NCBI GenBank assembly: GCA_005116965.1
Contig: SWDG01000025.1
Coordinates: forward strand, 423,883 to 487,882
DNA length: 64,000 bases
Direction of reading: 5' to 3'
From: Nitrospira sp.
GTDB lineage: Bacteria; Nitrospirota; Nitrospiria; Nitrospirales; Nitrospiraceae
Position 1 is the stretch's first letter, and each line of letters opens with the position of its first letter. Below the pieces are notes generated by a model that saw only the letters and a list, made by a program, of their open reading frames with translations, had not been told where the DNA came from and ran no database searches. Below are positions 28,788 through 37,406 of the stretch, piece by piece. A program made the translations under genes and the position numbers.

Positions 28788-29297
28788 ATGGACGCGCTCC
28801 AAAGTATCACCACCGATCTCAACATCCTCATTCCGATCGTCAACCACTGGTTCCATCTGCTGTCAGCGATCATTTGGATCGGAGGCTTGGCATTCCTCGT
28901 CATGGCGGTGACACCAGGGCTTGAGAAAGCTGTTCCAAAGGATCAGATCAAACCCATCACGGATATTTTTTACCGGCATTACAAGAAAGTCGCCGGCATT
29001 CTCGTCGTCGTCCTACTGTTCACCGGCGGCGTGAATCTCCACTACGTCAATCAGGTCATTACGTCACAAACGGGAAGCGGGATCCAGCACCACTCCAAGT
29101 ACCTCATGGTCTTCATGATCAAGCTTCTTCTCGTGCTGGGGCTTCTCACACTGTTCCTCTACACGGTCATTTTCAAGTCAGACGATGAGGCCGAAGAGGG
29201 AGAGTCCTACGAGGTTATTCCCTTCCAGCGCGCCGCCCTGTGGATGGGATTCTTCACTATCCTCTGCGCCGCCGCCATGAAACACCTGCATCAATAA
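28788..29297 (+). CDS. CopD-like four-helix membrane protein
   Basis: A protein of 169 residues with four hydrophobic helices (about 15-42, 68-88, 107-130, 143-162). Histidines lie at or near helices (NHWFHLL, the HYVNQV and HHSKY loop, and KHLHQ at the C-terminus). This resembles small CopD/DUF2269-type membrane proteins, some of which bind heme or copper; that binding is an inference here. It is 76 bases downstream of the SPASM radical SAM gene on the same strand and may be its membrane partner. Family assignment is moderate. Confidence 0.7.
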   Translation: MDALQSITTDLNILIPIVNHWFHLLSAIIWIGGLAFLVMAVTPGLEKAVPKDQIKPITDIFYRHYKKVAGILVVVLLFTGGVNLHYVNQVITSQTGSGIQHHSKYLMVFMIKLLLVLGLLTLFLYTVIFKSDDEAEEGESYEVIPFQRAALWMGFFTILCAAAMKHLHQ

Positions 29298-29545
29298 TCC
29301 TGCATCCTGTCCCTGAATATTCCCGAGACAGTTCCGCCGTCTCACATGAGACAGCTGCTGTATCACCTCAGATACAGTCCCGCATGTCAGACGATCATGG
29401 ATTATTAAGATATACACACATAATCCAGTACTTATACTCGCATCTATTCGTCAGCCATCCTGGAATGGACGTTGCTTAATCTATTGGTAAGAGTCATGGA
29501 GCCTTGTAGGTTATCTCGTAACCACTAGACAAAATGGAGCACGGT

Positions 29546-30193
29546 ATGGAGCTGACAGTCACTCACATGGCAAGGAGGTCTCCCTCTTCCTCACCATCTG
29601 ATGCCCTCTTTGGATCCTGCCCATCCAGAGTAGCACTGCCACCTTCCGCCGTTGCCGCCGGTGCTGTGCCTCCTCGAAGAGGCACAGCCCGGCCTGCCAC
29701 TCATCACATTGCCACGAAACTAAGTGGGCCGGTTCAGACAGCCCCTTTCCCCTCCGTCGATTCTGAGATAAATCTCCCGCAGCCGGCATTAGACCCAGAT
29801 CACAAGCTGAGTCCAGACACGACCGTGAGGATCGAATCGAGCACAGCGCGGTCCATTTTGGTTGTCGAGGATGACCCTGATATCGCGATGGCCTTACAAG
29901 ACTTGCTCGAATTCGAAGGATTCCGTGTTGACTGTGCACAGACCTGTCGACAGGCCTTTTCATCCATGGAACAACATGCCTACCATGCAGTCCTCCTCGA
30001 TCTTGGACTACCTGACGGAGATGGTTGCTCGATCTTGGAGAAGCTCCAAGTTTCAAATCCCTCCCTTCCCGTGATTGTCTTAACGGCTTCAAATAGAAAC
30101 CTGGGGTCCCTACGCGCCTATGCCCATTTGACCAAACCGTGGGAGCGAGAAGAGCTGTGCACGATACTTCGCCATGCCATCGGCATAGCATGA
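29546..30193 (+). CDS. Single-domain response regulator with disordered N-terminus
   Basis: About 215 residues. The first 95 are Pro/Ser/Ala-rich and look disordered; a receiver domain follows (about 100-215) with VVEDDPD, the phospho-acceptor in VLLDLGLPDGDG and the conserved Lys in HLTKPWE. There is no output domain. The ATG at 29546 is preferred because GGAG lies six bases upstream; an ATG at 29534 is also open. No kinase is adjacent, so it is an orphan. It could act through protein contacts like CheY or Spo0F. The region 29298-29545 before it contains short hairpins but no gene. Confidence 0.82.
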   Translation: MELTVTHMARRSPSSSPSDALFGSCPSRVALPPSAVAAGAVPPRRGTARPATHHIATKLSGPVQTAPFPSVDSEINLPQPALDPDHKLSPDTTVRIESSTARSILVVEDDPDIAMALQDLLEFEGFRVDCAQTCRQAFSSMEQHAYHAVLLDLGLPDGDGCSILEKLQVSNPSLPVIVLTASNRNLGSLRAYAHLTKPWEREELCTILRHAIGIA

Positions 30194-30245
30194 TCTTCGA
30201 CGCACTCTGAATCAGGAAGGGCGATCAAATAAGAAGGGAGTTACA

Positions 30246-31013
30246 TCACTTAGACCGGCTGAGGCCTAGCGCGCGCTTGAAGACGGCGGCGAAGCCGAAA
30301 TAGCCGAATGAATCTTTGAGGTTCGAATAGAGCCGCTTGACGGCGCCCATCTCAGGATTGGTGACATACTCCATTGTTAAGGCAATCCGCTCCTCACCCT
30401 CTCCGAGAGGCGTGACCGCATGCCAGAGTTTATCACCGTTGAAAATCACCATATCCCCAGGCTCAGTCACGAGTTCAAGATGGCGGGACTCCTTGGTTGG
30501 ATGGTCCTTGAACAGCTCGCACACTAGCTTGCACTGGGTTGACCGATCGACAAGCCCCATCAGAATCGTGTAGCGAGCGCCCTTGTAGTATGACGTATCG
30601 TAGTGGAACCCTATGTGGTCACCCGGTTCAGTGTAGTAGTAGAGGGCGCAGGAATGGGGATCGTTGTCCGGACAGAACATTAGTTTTGCCTCAACGAGCC
30701 GGTCCAGGAATGCCCGGAATGACTCGGACCGATAGAGGTCGAGAAAGCGAGGGGCTTTCTCCTGCACGGTATAATAACTGACGCTCCCGCCCTTCTTATG
30801 GCCGGGAATGTAGTTTCGATTGAGTTCCGCTTTCACGCCCTGTGCTTGAGGAACGAGTACCTCCTCAACGAAGGCACGGGGCAAGAACTGCTTGATGACG
30901 AGAAACTCGTCCTGATCCCAATACTCTTGGTGAAGCCGGTCGAAATCCAAGGCGGTGACCGCTTGGGTGACCCTGTCCGTCACATTGCTCACAAGACTCT
31001 GCACCTGTCTCAA
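30246..31013 (-). CDS. 2-oxoglutarate/Fe(II)-dependent oxygenase family protein
   Basis: A protein of about 255 residues with the facial-triad pattern of the PhyH/2OG-Fe(II) oxygenase fold: H-x-D in IGFHYDTSYY, a distal His in DKLWHAVTP, and a following Arg in RIALTM for 2-oxoglutarate. It should hydroxylate an unknown substrate using O2. The start is uncertain: TTG at 31013 follows GAGGG; a GTG at 31004 is also possible. It lies downstream of lolA on the same strand with about 100 bases between, and has no obvious functional link to its neighbours. Confidence 0.82.
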   Translation of the reverse strand: MRQVQSLVSNVTDRVTQAVTALDFDRLHQEYWDQDEFLVIKQFLPRAFVEEVLVPQAQGVKAELNRNYIPGHKKGGSVSYYTVQEKAPRFLDLYRSESFRAFLDRLVEAKLMFCPDNDPHSCALYYYTEPGDHIGFHYDTSYYKGARYTILMGLVDRSTQCKLVCELFKDHPTKESRHLELVTEPGDMVIFNGDKLWHAVTPLGEGEERIALTMEYVTNPEMGAVKRLYSNLKDSFGYFGFAAVFKRALGLSRSK

Positions 31014-31116
31014 TCCCTCTCGCCAATACGGTTCTCGGTCAATGGTCGTGAGTCATTCGTCGATGAGACATGCACCAGGTCATAGTCATGACTATTGGCC
31101 ATCGACCAATGACCGC

Positions 31117-31824
31117 TTACGGCCCATTCAATACCGGAGCTCTGACGACTTCCGCATCCGTCGGTGTCTTAAAGTCAAACACCTCATTACCTAATCCCAG
31201 GTTTGGTTTCAAGTTCGAAAACTCAAAAACGGCGACATTGCCGCTGGCCTCATGGAGGGACACCGTGCGGATAAAATAGGTTTTGGGGAAGACCTCGACG
31301 ACGATCTTCTGAAGATTCTGAGTGGATTCCTGCTCCTTGGCTTTGGGAATCAACGTGATGAGCGGCATCCCACCGACTCCGCGAGTGTTTCCCCTGGTGG
31401 GCTCAATCTCAAAGGATTCATCCAATTTGGCCGCTCCCTGCAACAGTTCCAATGGCGCCTTGGAGGCCGCCATCTGTGTGAGCTTCCCGACCAGGACCTG
31501 CTTATGTTCTGGAACGTAGACCTTCACGTCCTCCTGGTTCACATAGATTTGCTCAGTTGCCGGATCCAAGTAGTCCCACCGTAAGCGACCGGGCTTTTTA
31601 ATATAGACCTTGCCGGACGACGTCACAGGCCGCTCAAACCCTTCAATCCTGGTTTTCTGAGAAAAGTCGGCCTGAAGATCCTTCGTTTTCTCGTATCGCG
31701 CTTGCAGCTGTCTGACGACTTCACGAACCTCCTGCAGGGCTTTTTCATCGACCGGTCCGTCTGCCGCCCAGGCCGGCAAGGCCAATAGGACACTCAATGG
31801 AAGGGCAAGCCACCAGCGCATCAT
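31117..31824 (-). CDS. lolA: Outer-membrane lipoprotein carrier protein LolA
   Basis: A protein of 235 residues with a Sec signal peptide (cleavage after LPAWA, about residue 20) and the LolA fold: a helical start, then FSQKTRIEGFERPVTSSG, GRLRWDYLDPATEQIYV and further beta strands. LolA shuttles lipoproteins across the periplasm from LolCDE to the outer membrane. Its ATG overlaps the ftsK stop (ATGA), so the two are co-transcribed, a common pairing in Gram-negatives. Pal at 44.5 kb is a plausible client. Confidence 0.9.
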   Translation of the reverse strand: MMRWWLALPLSVLLALPAWAADGPVDEKALQEVREVVRQLQARYEKTKDLQADFSQKTRIEGFERPVTSSGKVYIKKPGRLRWDYLDPATEQIYVNQEDVKVYVPEHKQVLVGKLTQMAASKAPLELLQGAAKLDESFEIEPTRGNTRGVGGMPLITLIPKAKEQESTQNLQKIVVEVFPKTYFIRTVSLHEASGNVAVFEFSNLKPNLGLGNEVFDFKTPTDAEVVRAPVLNGP

Positions 31825-34250
31825 ACTTCCGCCGCACCAACCGGGCCGCGCCGTCCAAGCACCTCCCGACGCCCATCGCGACCCGCCGCCCCCACAATGC
31901 CTTCCGATTCCATCTGCTCGATCATGCGCGCCGCCCGGGGATAGCCGACCCGCAGTCGGCGCTGGATCAGTGAAGCCGAAGCCTGCCCCGTAGACAGCAC
32001 CAGTTCTTTCGCTTGCTCGTACACCTCGTCTTTCGCCTCTTCCTCAGTCGCCTCCTCCAACTTGAGGGACTGCAGCTCCTGGTTATAGATCGGCAGGGCC
32101 TGTTTCTTCACAAATTCCACCACAGAGCGGACATCGTCATCCGACACAAAGGACCCATGCAGACGCGCGAGACGTCCGGTTCCGGAGGCCAAGTACAGCA
32201 TATCCCCACGACCGAGGAGAGCCTCCGCTCCGTTCGCATCAAGAATGGTTCGCGAGTCGGTCTTCGACGAGACTTGGAACGCAATGCGTGCTGGGAAATT
32301 CGCTTTGATCAAGCCGGTCAGCACATCGACGGATGGACGTTGAGTAGCCAGCACCAGATGAATCCCGGACGCCCGGGCCATCTGTGCAAGTCGGGCGATC
32401 TTGTCTTCCACATCTTTCGGAGCAACCATCATCAGATCCGCCAGTTCGTCGATCATGACGACGATAAACGGCAGCGGTTCCGGCGGCGTCGGTTTCGGCT
32501 GCATGCAACCCCGTTCCCCCTCGGCGATCGAGTTTTCACCGGCGGAGAGACGCTCTTCTTCAGAGAGAAATTTCATCGGAAGCTCAGTCTGCTCGACACT
32601 CGGTGCGTTACTTTCAGCAAACACCTCATGCAAACCAGCAACCTTTCGATTATACGCATCAATGTTCCGCACACCGGCTTCCGCCAGCAGCTTATACCGC
32701 CGCTCCATTTCAGCGACAACCCATCCGAGGCCTCTTGCAGCTGACTTGGGGTCCGTAATTACCGGCCGCAAGAGATGTGGAATGCCCTCATACGATTGGA
32801 ACTCAAGCATCTTCGGATCAATGAGCAACAGTTTTACTTCACTGGGCTTGGCGGAAAAGAGGATACTGAGTAGCATTGTGTTCAAGCTGACACTCTTCCC
32901 AGCCCCCGTCGCTCCTGCCACCAAAAGATGCGGCATCGTCTTCAGATCCGCCGTGCTGGGCGCACCGAAGATATCCTTACCCAGCGCCAGTGTGAGCCTG
33001 GACCGTGCCCGCCGAAAGGCCTCGCTCATGACGACTTCTTTCAGGGACACCGTTTCTCGAGACCGGTTTGGCACCTCGATGCCGACCACGGATTTCCCCG
33101 GTAACGGCGCAACGATGCGTAAACTCGTCGCCTTCAGCGCCAGCGCCAGGTCGTCGGCCAGATTCACAATGCGGGCGACCTTCGTGCCGGGCCCCGGCTC
33201 AAATTCGTACATCGTGACGACGGGGCCTGGTCTCACTTCTGTCACAATGCCCTCGATGCCGAAACTCAGCAATGCGCGTGATAAAATCTCGGACTGTGCT
33301 TTGAGTTCCTCATCTGACATCCGATCCATCGGTCCAGAGGGATCACTTAACAGAATCTCCGGGTCAGGCAGCTGATAGTTTTCGGACTCAGCTGTCGGAA
33401 CAACCACTTCCGACTCAGTCGTTTGCGCATCCCATGTTGGGATTGCGACAGGGAATGGCTGGATGATCGGACCTGGAGGAGTCTGGGTTGGGGTCAGCTC
33501 CAACTCCTCGATCCCGTCAGTGGCTAACTCCTCTGCTCGAGTGACGGTCGCTGGTTTGGACGACCTGGCTCGTAACCGTCGATTGCCGATCTCTTTCTCA
33601 ACCTCAATTGATCGCTCCGGCATCACCGCAAACACCCCTTCGCGGAGAGTGGCCCAATGTTCCGGCATCCGACGCACGGCTTCCGCCAAGGACAGAGGGG
33701 TTGTCAGTAAGAGGGCGACCAGGAATCCTGTGATGACCAGAATATGGGCCCCGGTTCCGGCAAAAACGGCACGGAGTCCCTCGGCGATGGTCTGGCCAAT
33801 GATACCACCGCCCATCCCGCGGGAAATCATCCCGCTGGTCAGGGTTAGAACCCCCGTCGTTTCAAGATGCAGAAAGGCGCTCAAGAAGAAAACGGCGGCT
33901 AAGGAGCTGGCGGCCGTCCGCAGCGTCAGACTCACCGGAACCTGAGAGAAACATCGAACTCCCAACCGCCCCAGCAACACAGGAAAGAGATAGGCCGCTC
34001 CACCGATACCAAAAAAGAACCCACCGGCCAACAACGCGCCGAACGAACCAATGAGATTGCGTGGCGGATCGGCATCCGGCACACCAGCCGCCAGCATCTT
34101 CGCCTCTCCTGGCACAAACGACAGGAAGCTCAAGAGCATCAGCAGACTCAGCGCGATCAAGATTACGCCGATCACTTCTCGCTGAATATGAGAAGGGGGA
34201 GATGGGGCGCGGCGGGCTTCTCCCCGCTTTGCCGAGGTGGTGGCACCCAT
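31821..34250 (-). CDS. ftsK: DNA translocase FtsK
   Basis: A protein of 809 residues: four to five N-terminal membrane helices (about 25-190), a Pro/Thr-rich linker (about 210-310), and the motor domain with Walker A GATGAGKS near residue 445 and Walker B in FIVVMIDELADL, followed by LATQRPSVDVLTG. A C-terminal winged-helix gamma domain (about 740-800; RRLRVGYPRAARMIEQ) should read KOPS-type polar sequences. FtsK pumps the chromosome terminus at the division septum. The linker is short compared with E. coli. It forms an operon with lolA. Confidence 0.95.
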   Translation of the reverse strand: MGATTSAKRGEARRAPSPPSHIQREVIGVILIALSLLMLLSFLSFVPGEAKMLAAGVPDADPPRNLIGSFGALLAGGFFFGIGGAAYLFPVLLGRLGVRCFSQVPVSLTLRTAASSLAAVFFLSAFLHLETTGVLTLTSGMISRGMGGGIIGQTIAEGLRAVFAGTGAHILVITGFLVALLLTTPLSLAEAVRRMPEHWATLREGVFAVMPERSIEVEKEIGNRRLRARSSKPATVTRAEELATDGIEELELTPTQTPPGPIIQPFPVAIPTWDAQTTESEVVVPTAESENYQLPDPEILLSDPSGPMDRMSDEELKAQSEILSRALLSFGIEGIVTEVRPGPVVTMYEFEPGPGTKVARIVNLADDLALALKATSLRIVAPLPGKSVVGIEVPNRSRETVSLKEVVMSEAFRRARSRLTLALGKDIFGAPSTADLKTMPHLLVAGATGAGKSVSLNTMLLSILFSAKPSEVKLLLIDPKMLEFQSYEGIPHLLRPVITDPKSAARGLGWVVAEMERRYKLLAEAGVRNIDAYNRKVAGLHEVFAESNAPSVEQTELPMKFLSEEERLSAGENSIAEGERGCMQPKPTPPEPLPFIVVMIDELADLMMVAPKDVEDKIARLAQMARASGIHLVLATQRPSVDVLTGLIKANFPARIAFQVSSKTDSRTILDANGAEALLGRGDMLYLASGTGRLARLHGSFVSDDDVRSVVEFVKKQALPIYNQELQSLKLEEATEEEAKDEVYEQAKELVLSTGQASASLIQRRLRVGYPRAARMIEQMESEGIVGAAGRDGRREVLGRRGPVGAAEV

Positions 34251-34344
34251 GGAACGAATGCTAACACAGGGGCAGGGTCATTTCAAACGAACGCGCATCT
34301 GAGTCACCAGCAGTCCCAGCGTACCTGTCAGACCAATCGACCCG

Positions 34345-35031
34345 TCATAATGGAATGGATGGCGGAACGGATGGCATCGTATGCCGAATGATCTTGCCTT
34401 CCACCAGATAGACGACCAACTCGGCAATGTTGGTGGCATGATCAGCCACTCGCTCGAGCGACTTGGCGATAAAGCTCAGCCGAATGGCCCGTGAAATCGT
34501 ATGCGGATTTTCCATCATGAATGAGAGCAGTTCGCGAAACAACTGCTCCATCAGATCATCGACGAAGTCATCATCCCCAATGACTTTCCTAGCCAGAATG
34601 GCATCTTCCTTGACGAAGGCATCGATGCTTTCCTTCACCATGACCCGTGCAAGGCTCCCCATCCTCGGGATATCGATGTAGGGCTTGAGTTGAGGCTCTT
34701 CGTTCAGTTCAATCGCTCGCTCACAAATACTCTCTGCCAGGTCACTGATACGTTCGAGCTCAGTGGACAGTTTCATGGCTGTCGTCACCAACCGTAGATC
34801 GCGCGCCGCCGGCTGGTGGAGTGCCAACAACTCAATACAGGCTTCGTCGATCTCCACATCCATCGCATTCACTTTGTGGTCTCGTTCGATCACGCGGCAG
34901 GCCAGGGCCGCGTCTCGCGTCACCAATGCGGTCAAGGCTTTGTCGATTTGGTCTTCTGTGAGGCCGGCCATTCGCGCCAGCTTCGTCTTGAGTTCCGCAA
35001 GTTCTTCGTCGAAATGTCGGTGTTGAGCCAT
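34345..35031 (-). CDS. phoU: Phosphate signalling protein PhoU
   Basis: A protein of 228 residues made of two homologous three-helix PhoU repeats. E/DxxxD metal-type motifs are visible (DVEIDEACIELLALHQPAARD in the first half, DDFVDDLMEQLF in the second). PhoU links the Pst transporter to PhoR/PhoB and represses the Pho regulon when phosphate is plentiful. It is the last gene of the pst operon, four bases after pstB. No phoB or phoR lies in the window. Confidence 0.93.
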   Translation of the reverse strand: MAQHRHFDEELAELKTKLARMAGLTEDQIDKALTALVTRDAALACRVIERDHKVNAMDVEIDEACIELLALHQPAARDLRLVTTAMKLSTELERISDLAESICERAIELNEEPQLKPYIDIPRMGSLARVMVKESIDAFVKEDAILARKVIGDDDFVDDLMEQLFRELLSFMMENPHTISRAIRLSFIAKSLERVADHATNIAELVVYLVEGKIIRHTMPSVPPSIPL

Positions 35032-35035
35032 AGCG

Positions 35036-35914
35036 TCACCCGAATCGTCCAGTGATGTAATCTTCCGTCTGCTTCTTTGAGGGATTCGTGAACAGCTGCT
35101 TCGTGAGACCGTACTCGACCAATTGGCCGAGGTACATGAACGCGGTCCGATCCGACACCCGGGCCGCCTGCTGCATGTTGTGCGTCACAATGACGATCGT
35201 CAACTCTTTCTTCAACGAAAACAGCAACTCCTCGATGATGCCGGTAGCGATCGGATCTAAGGCGGAGCAGGGTTCATCCATTAAGAGCACATCCGGCTTG
35301 ACGGCGAGGGCCCGCGCAATGCAGAGGCGCTGCTGCTGACCACCGGACAAGCCAAGTGCGCTCTTATGGAGTCGGTCCTTTACTTCCTCCCATAAACCGG
35401 CTCCTCGGAGACTTCGCTCGACGATCTCTTCCAACACCATCCGATTCTTCAGGCCTTGCAGGCGCGGACCGTACGCAACATTTTCATGGATCGATTTGGG
35501 GAACGGGTTGGATTTTTGAAACACCATGCCCACTCGTTTTCGAAGATCCGTGATGTCGATCAATGGATTAAAGATATCAACGCCGTCGATGAGGATATTT
35601 CCTTCATGCCGCGCACCTTCGATGAGGTCGTTCAAGCGATTCATGCATCGCAGCAAGGTAGATTTCCCGCATCCTGATGGCCCAATGAAGGCAGTCACTT
35701 GGTTTTCTGGAATATCCAAATCAACCTTGAACAGGGCCTGGACCGGTCCATAGAAAAAGTTGAAGCCCTGCACCCGAAGTTTCGACTTCCCCTGAGCACT
35801 GGGCTGAGGCGTCACGTTGGAATCATGTGGGTCCATGCGCTCCATCTCCAGTGAGGACACAGCGGGTGAGAGGGTAGAAACACCGGACGTCACGTCAAAC
35901 TGCTGACCCAGCAT
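35036..35914 (-). CDS. pstB: Phosphate ABC transporter ATP-binding protein PstB
   Basis: A protein of 292 residues. Walker A is GPSGCGKST, the signature LSGGQQQR, Walker [14 protein letters not shown], and the switch His lies in [13 protein letters not shown]. The core matches PstB (about 255 residues), with an N-terminal extension of about 40 residues. The ATG at 35914 has GAGGAGG just upstream and overlaps the pstA end by 20 bases, which suggests translational coupling. It energises phosphate uptake with PstA and PstC. Confidence 0.95.
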   Translation of the reverse strand: MLGQQFDVTSGVSTLSPAVSSLEMERMDPHDSNVTPQPSAQGKSKLRVQGFNFFYGPVQALFKVDLDIPENQVTAFIGPSGCGKSTLLRCMNRLNDLIEGARHEGNILIDGVDIFNPLIDITDLRKRVGMVFQKSNPFPKSIHENVAYGPRLQGLKNRMVLEEIVERSLRGAGLWEEVKDRLHKSALGLSGGQQQRLCIARALAVKPDVLLMDEPCSALDPIATGIIEELLFSLKKELTIVIVTHNMQQAARVSDRTAFMYLGQLVEYGLTKQLFTNPSKKQTEDYITGRFG

Positions 35915-37406
35915 ATTTCCTCCTCATTCGATTTCGCAAGAGGATGCCCGTGAGGTTAAGCGTCACCACCACCAGAATCAACACCAATGTGGTCACATAG
36001 ACCATCGGCTTGGCCGCTTCCACATTGGGCGATTGGAACCCCACGTCATAAATATGAAACCCCAAATGCATGAACTTTCTGTCCAGGTGAATAAACGGCC
36101 ACGTCCAGTCGATCGGCATGGCCGGTGCCAGCTTGACGACACCGGTCAACATCAAGGGCGCCACCTCGCCCGCCGCGCGAGCCATGGCCAGGATCAGTCC
36201 GGTCAAAATGCCCGGGAGTGCCGTGGGAAGCACAACTTTCCACATCGTTTCCCATTTGGTCGCGCCCAAACCAATCGACCCTTCTCGATACTCCCTCGGC
36301 ACGGCTGCCAGTCCCTCTTCCGTCGCGACGATGACGACGGGAACGGTCAACAGCGCCAGCGTCAATGAGGCCCACAGAATTCCCCCTGTGCCAAATGTCG
36401 GGGTCGGTAGCCTGTCAGAGAACCACAGCGCATCGATTGTACCGCCAACGCCGTAGACGAAAAACCCTAACCCAAATACGCCGAAGACGATCGAAGGAAC
36501 CCCGGCGAGATTATTGACGGCAATGCGGACAGTCCGCACGATGACGCCTTGACGGGCATACTCTCTGAGATACAGCGCGCCAATGACACCAAAGGGTGTC
36601 ACGACGAAGCTCATGATCAGCACCATCAGAACCGTGCCAAAAATGGCCGGGAAGATCCCACCCTCCGTGTTGGCTTCTCGTGGCTCCGTGGTCAGCACCA
36701 TCCAGAGGTTTCCCGCATAGACCCACACCTTTTCCAGCTTCGACAGGTCGTTCGGGCGCAAGACTCGTATGACTTGGCTGAGAGCAACGGACTTTTCTCT
36801 GCCATTGGCATCGACAACAAGCACCATGTACAGGCTCTCTGCCTCGCTTGATTCCATCTGTCGAAGCAGTGTCGGGAGGGACTGCCACACGACCTCCGAG
36901 CCTTCAGCCACAGTTTGGTCTTCCTTGGCCAGCGTTCGGAGCCGGCCATAGAAGTTCCCCCACTCGCGCCGCTCCACCATGACGAGATCGGCCGGCGTGG
37001 CTCGTTCGACGATCTGATCGGTGTTGATCCAACGATAGTCCAAGCCGTACAGATCGCGGTTGCCGATCTTCATCCTGATTCGCGGAATCCCTTTTGGACT
37101 GACCTCTTCTCCGGCCAACTGACCGATTACATGTTTTCCGTCCTTCAGCGTCAATTCAACGAGATCAGCCGGCCAAAAATACCCGAACCCATTGAGAAGG
37201 ATGAGCACTAGAAGCCCACCGATCATGAGGAGCGACATGGAAAGCCCAGCCCCGCAGCCCCAAATGAAGAGCTCACCGCTTGCCATGAAATGCTTGACCC
37301 ACTGTTTCATTGAATCACTCGTATCCCCAAACTTCGTCAGACTTGCGTTCATCAACTGAACGCTACCCACTGCCAGGAACGTCACCTTGTGCGAATCTTG
37401 TCGCAC
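35895..37406 (-). CDS. pstA: Phosphate ABC transporter permease PstA, enlarged form
   Basis: Up to 503 residues, well above the roughly 280-300 of E. coli PstA. After one N-terminal helix (about 45-75) comes an inserted periplasmic region (about 85-255; charged, includes [16 protein letters not shown]), then the permease core (about 260-495) with the EAA-type loop [21 protein letters not shown]. Long PstA proteins of this kind occur in Pseudomonas. The start is uncertain: GTG at 37406 overlapping the pstC stop, or internal ATGs at 37352 and 37310. The role of the insert is unknown. Confidence 0.9.
   Translation of the reverse strand: MRQDSHKVTFLAVGSVQLMNASLTKFGDTSDSMKQWVKHFMASGELFIWGCGAGLSMSLLMIGGLLVLILLNGFGYFWPADLVELTLKDGKHVIGQLAGEEVSPKGIPRIRMKIGNRDLYGLDYRWINTDQIVERATPADLVMVERREWGNFYGRLRTLAKEDQTVAEGSEVVWQSLPTLLRQMESSEAESLYMVLVVDANGREKSVALSQVIRVLRPNDLSKLEKVWVYAGNLWMVLTTEPREANTEGGIFPAIFGTVLMVLIMSFVVTPFGVIGALYLREYARQGVIVRTVRIAVNNLAGVPSIVFGVFGLGFFVYGVGGTIDALWFSDRLPTPTFGTGGILWASLTLALLTVPVVIVATEEGLAAVPREYREGSIGLGATKWETMWKVVLPTALPGILTGLILAMARAAGEVAPLMLTGVVKLAPAMPIDWTWPFIHLDRKFMHLGFHIYDVGFQSPNVEAAKPMVYVTTLVLILVVVTLNLTGILLRNRMRRKYAGSAV

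Noticed and set aside
29320-29400. Two short hairpins (GTCTCA/TGAGAC and CTGTATC/GATACAG) after the CopD-like gene
   Set aside because: The stems are short and AT-balanced with no T-run, so a terminator call is not supported; noted only as structure.
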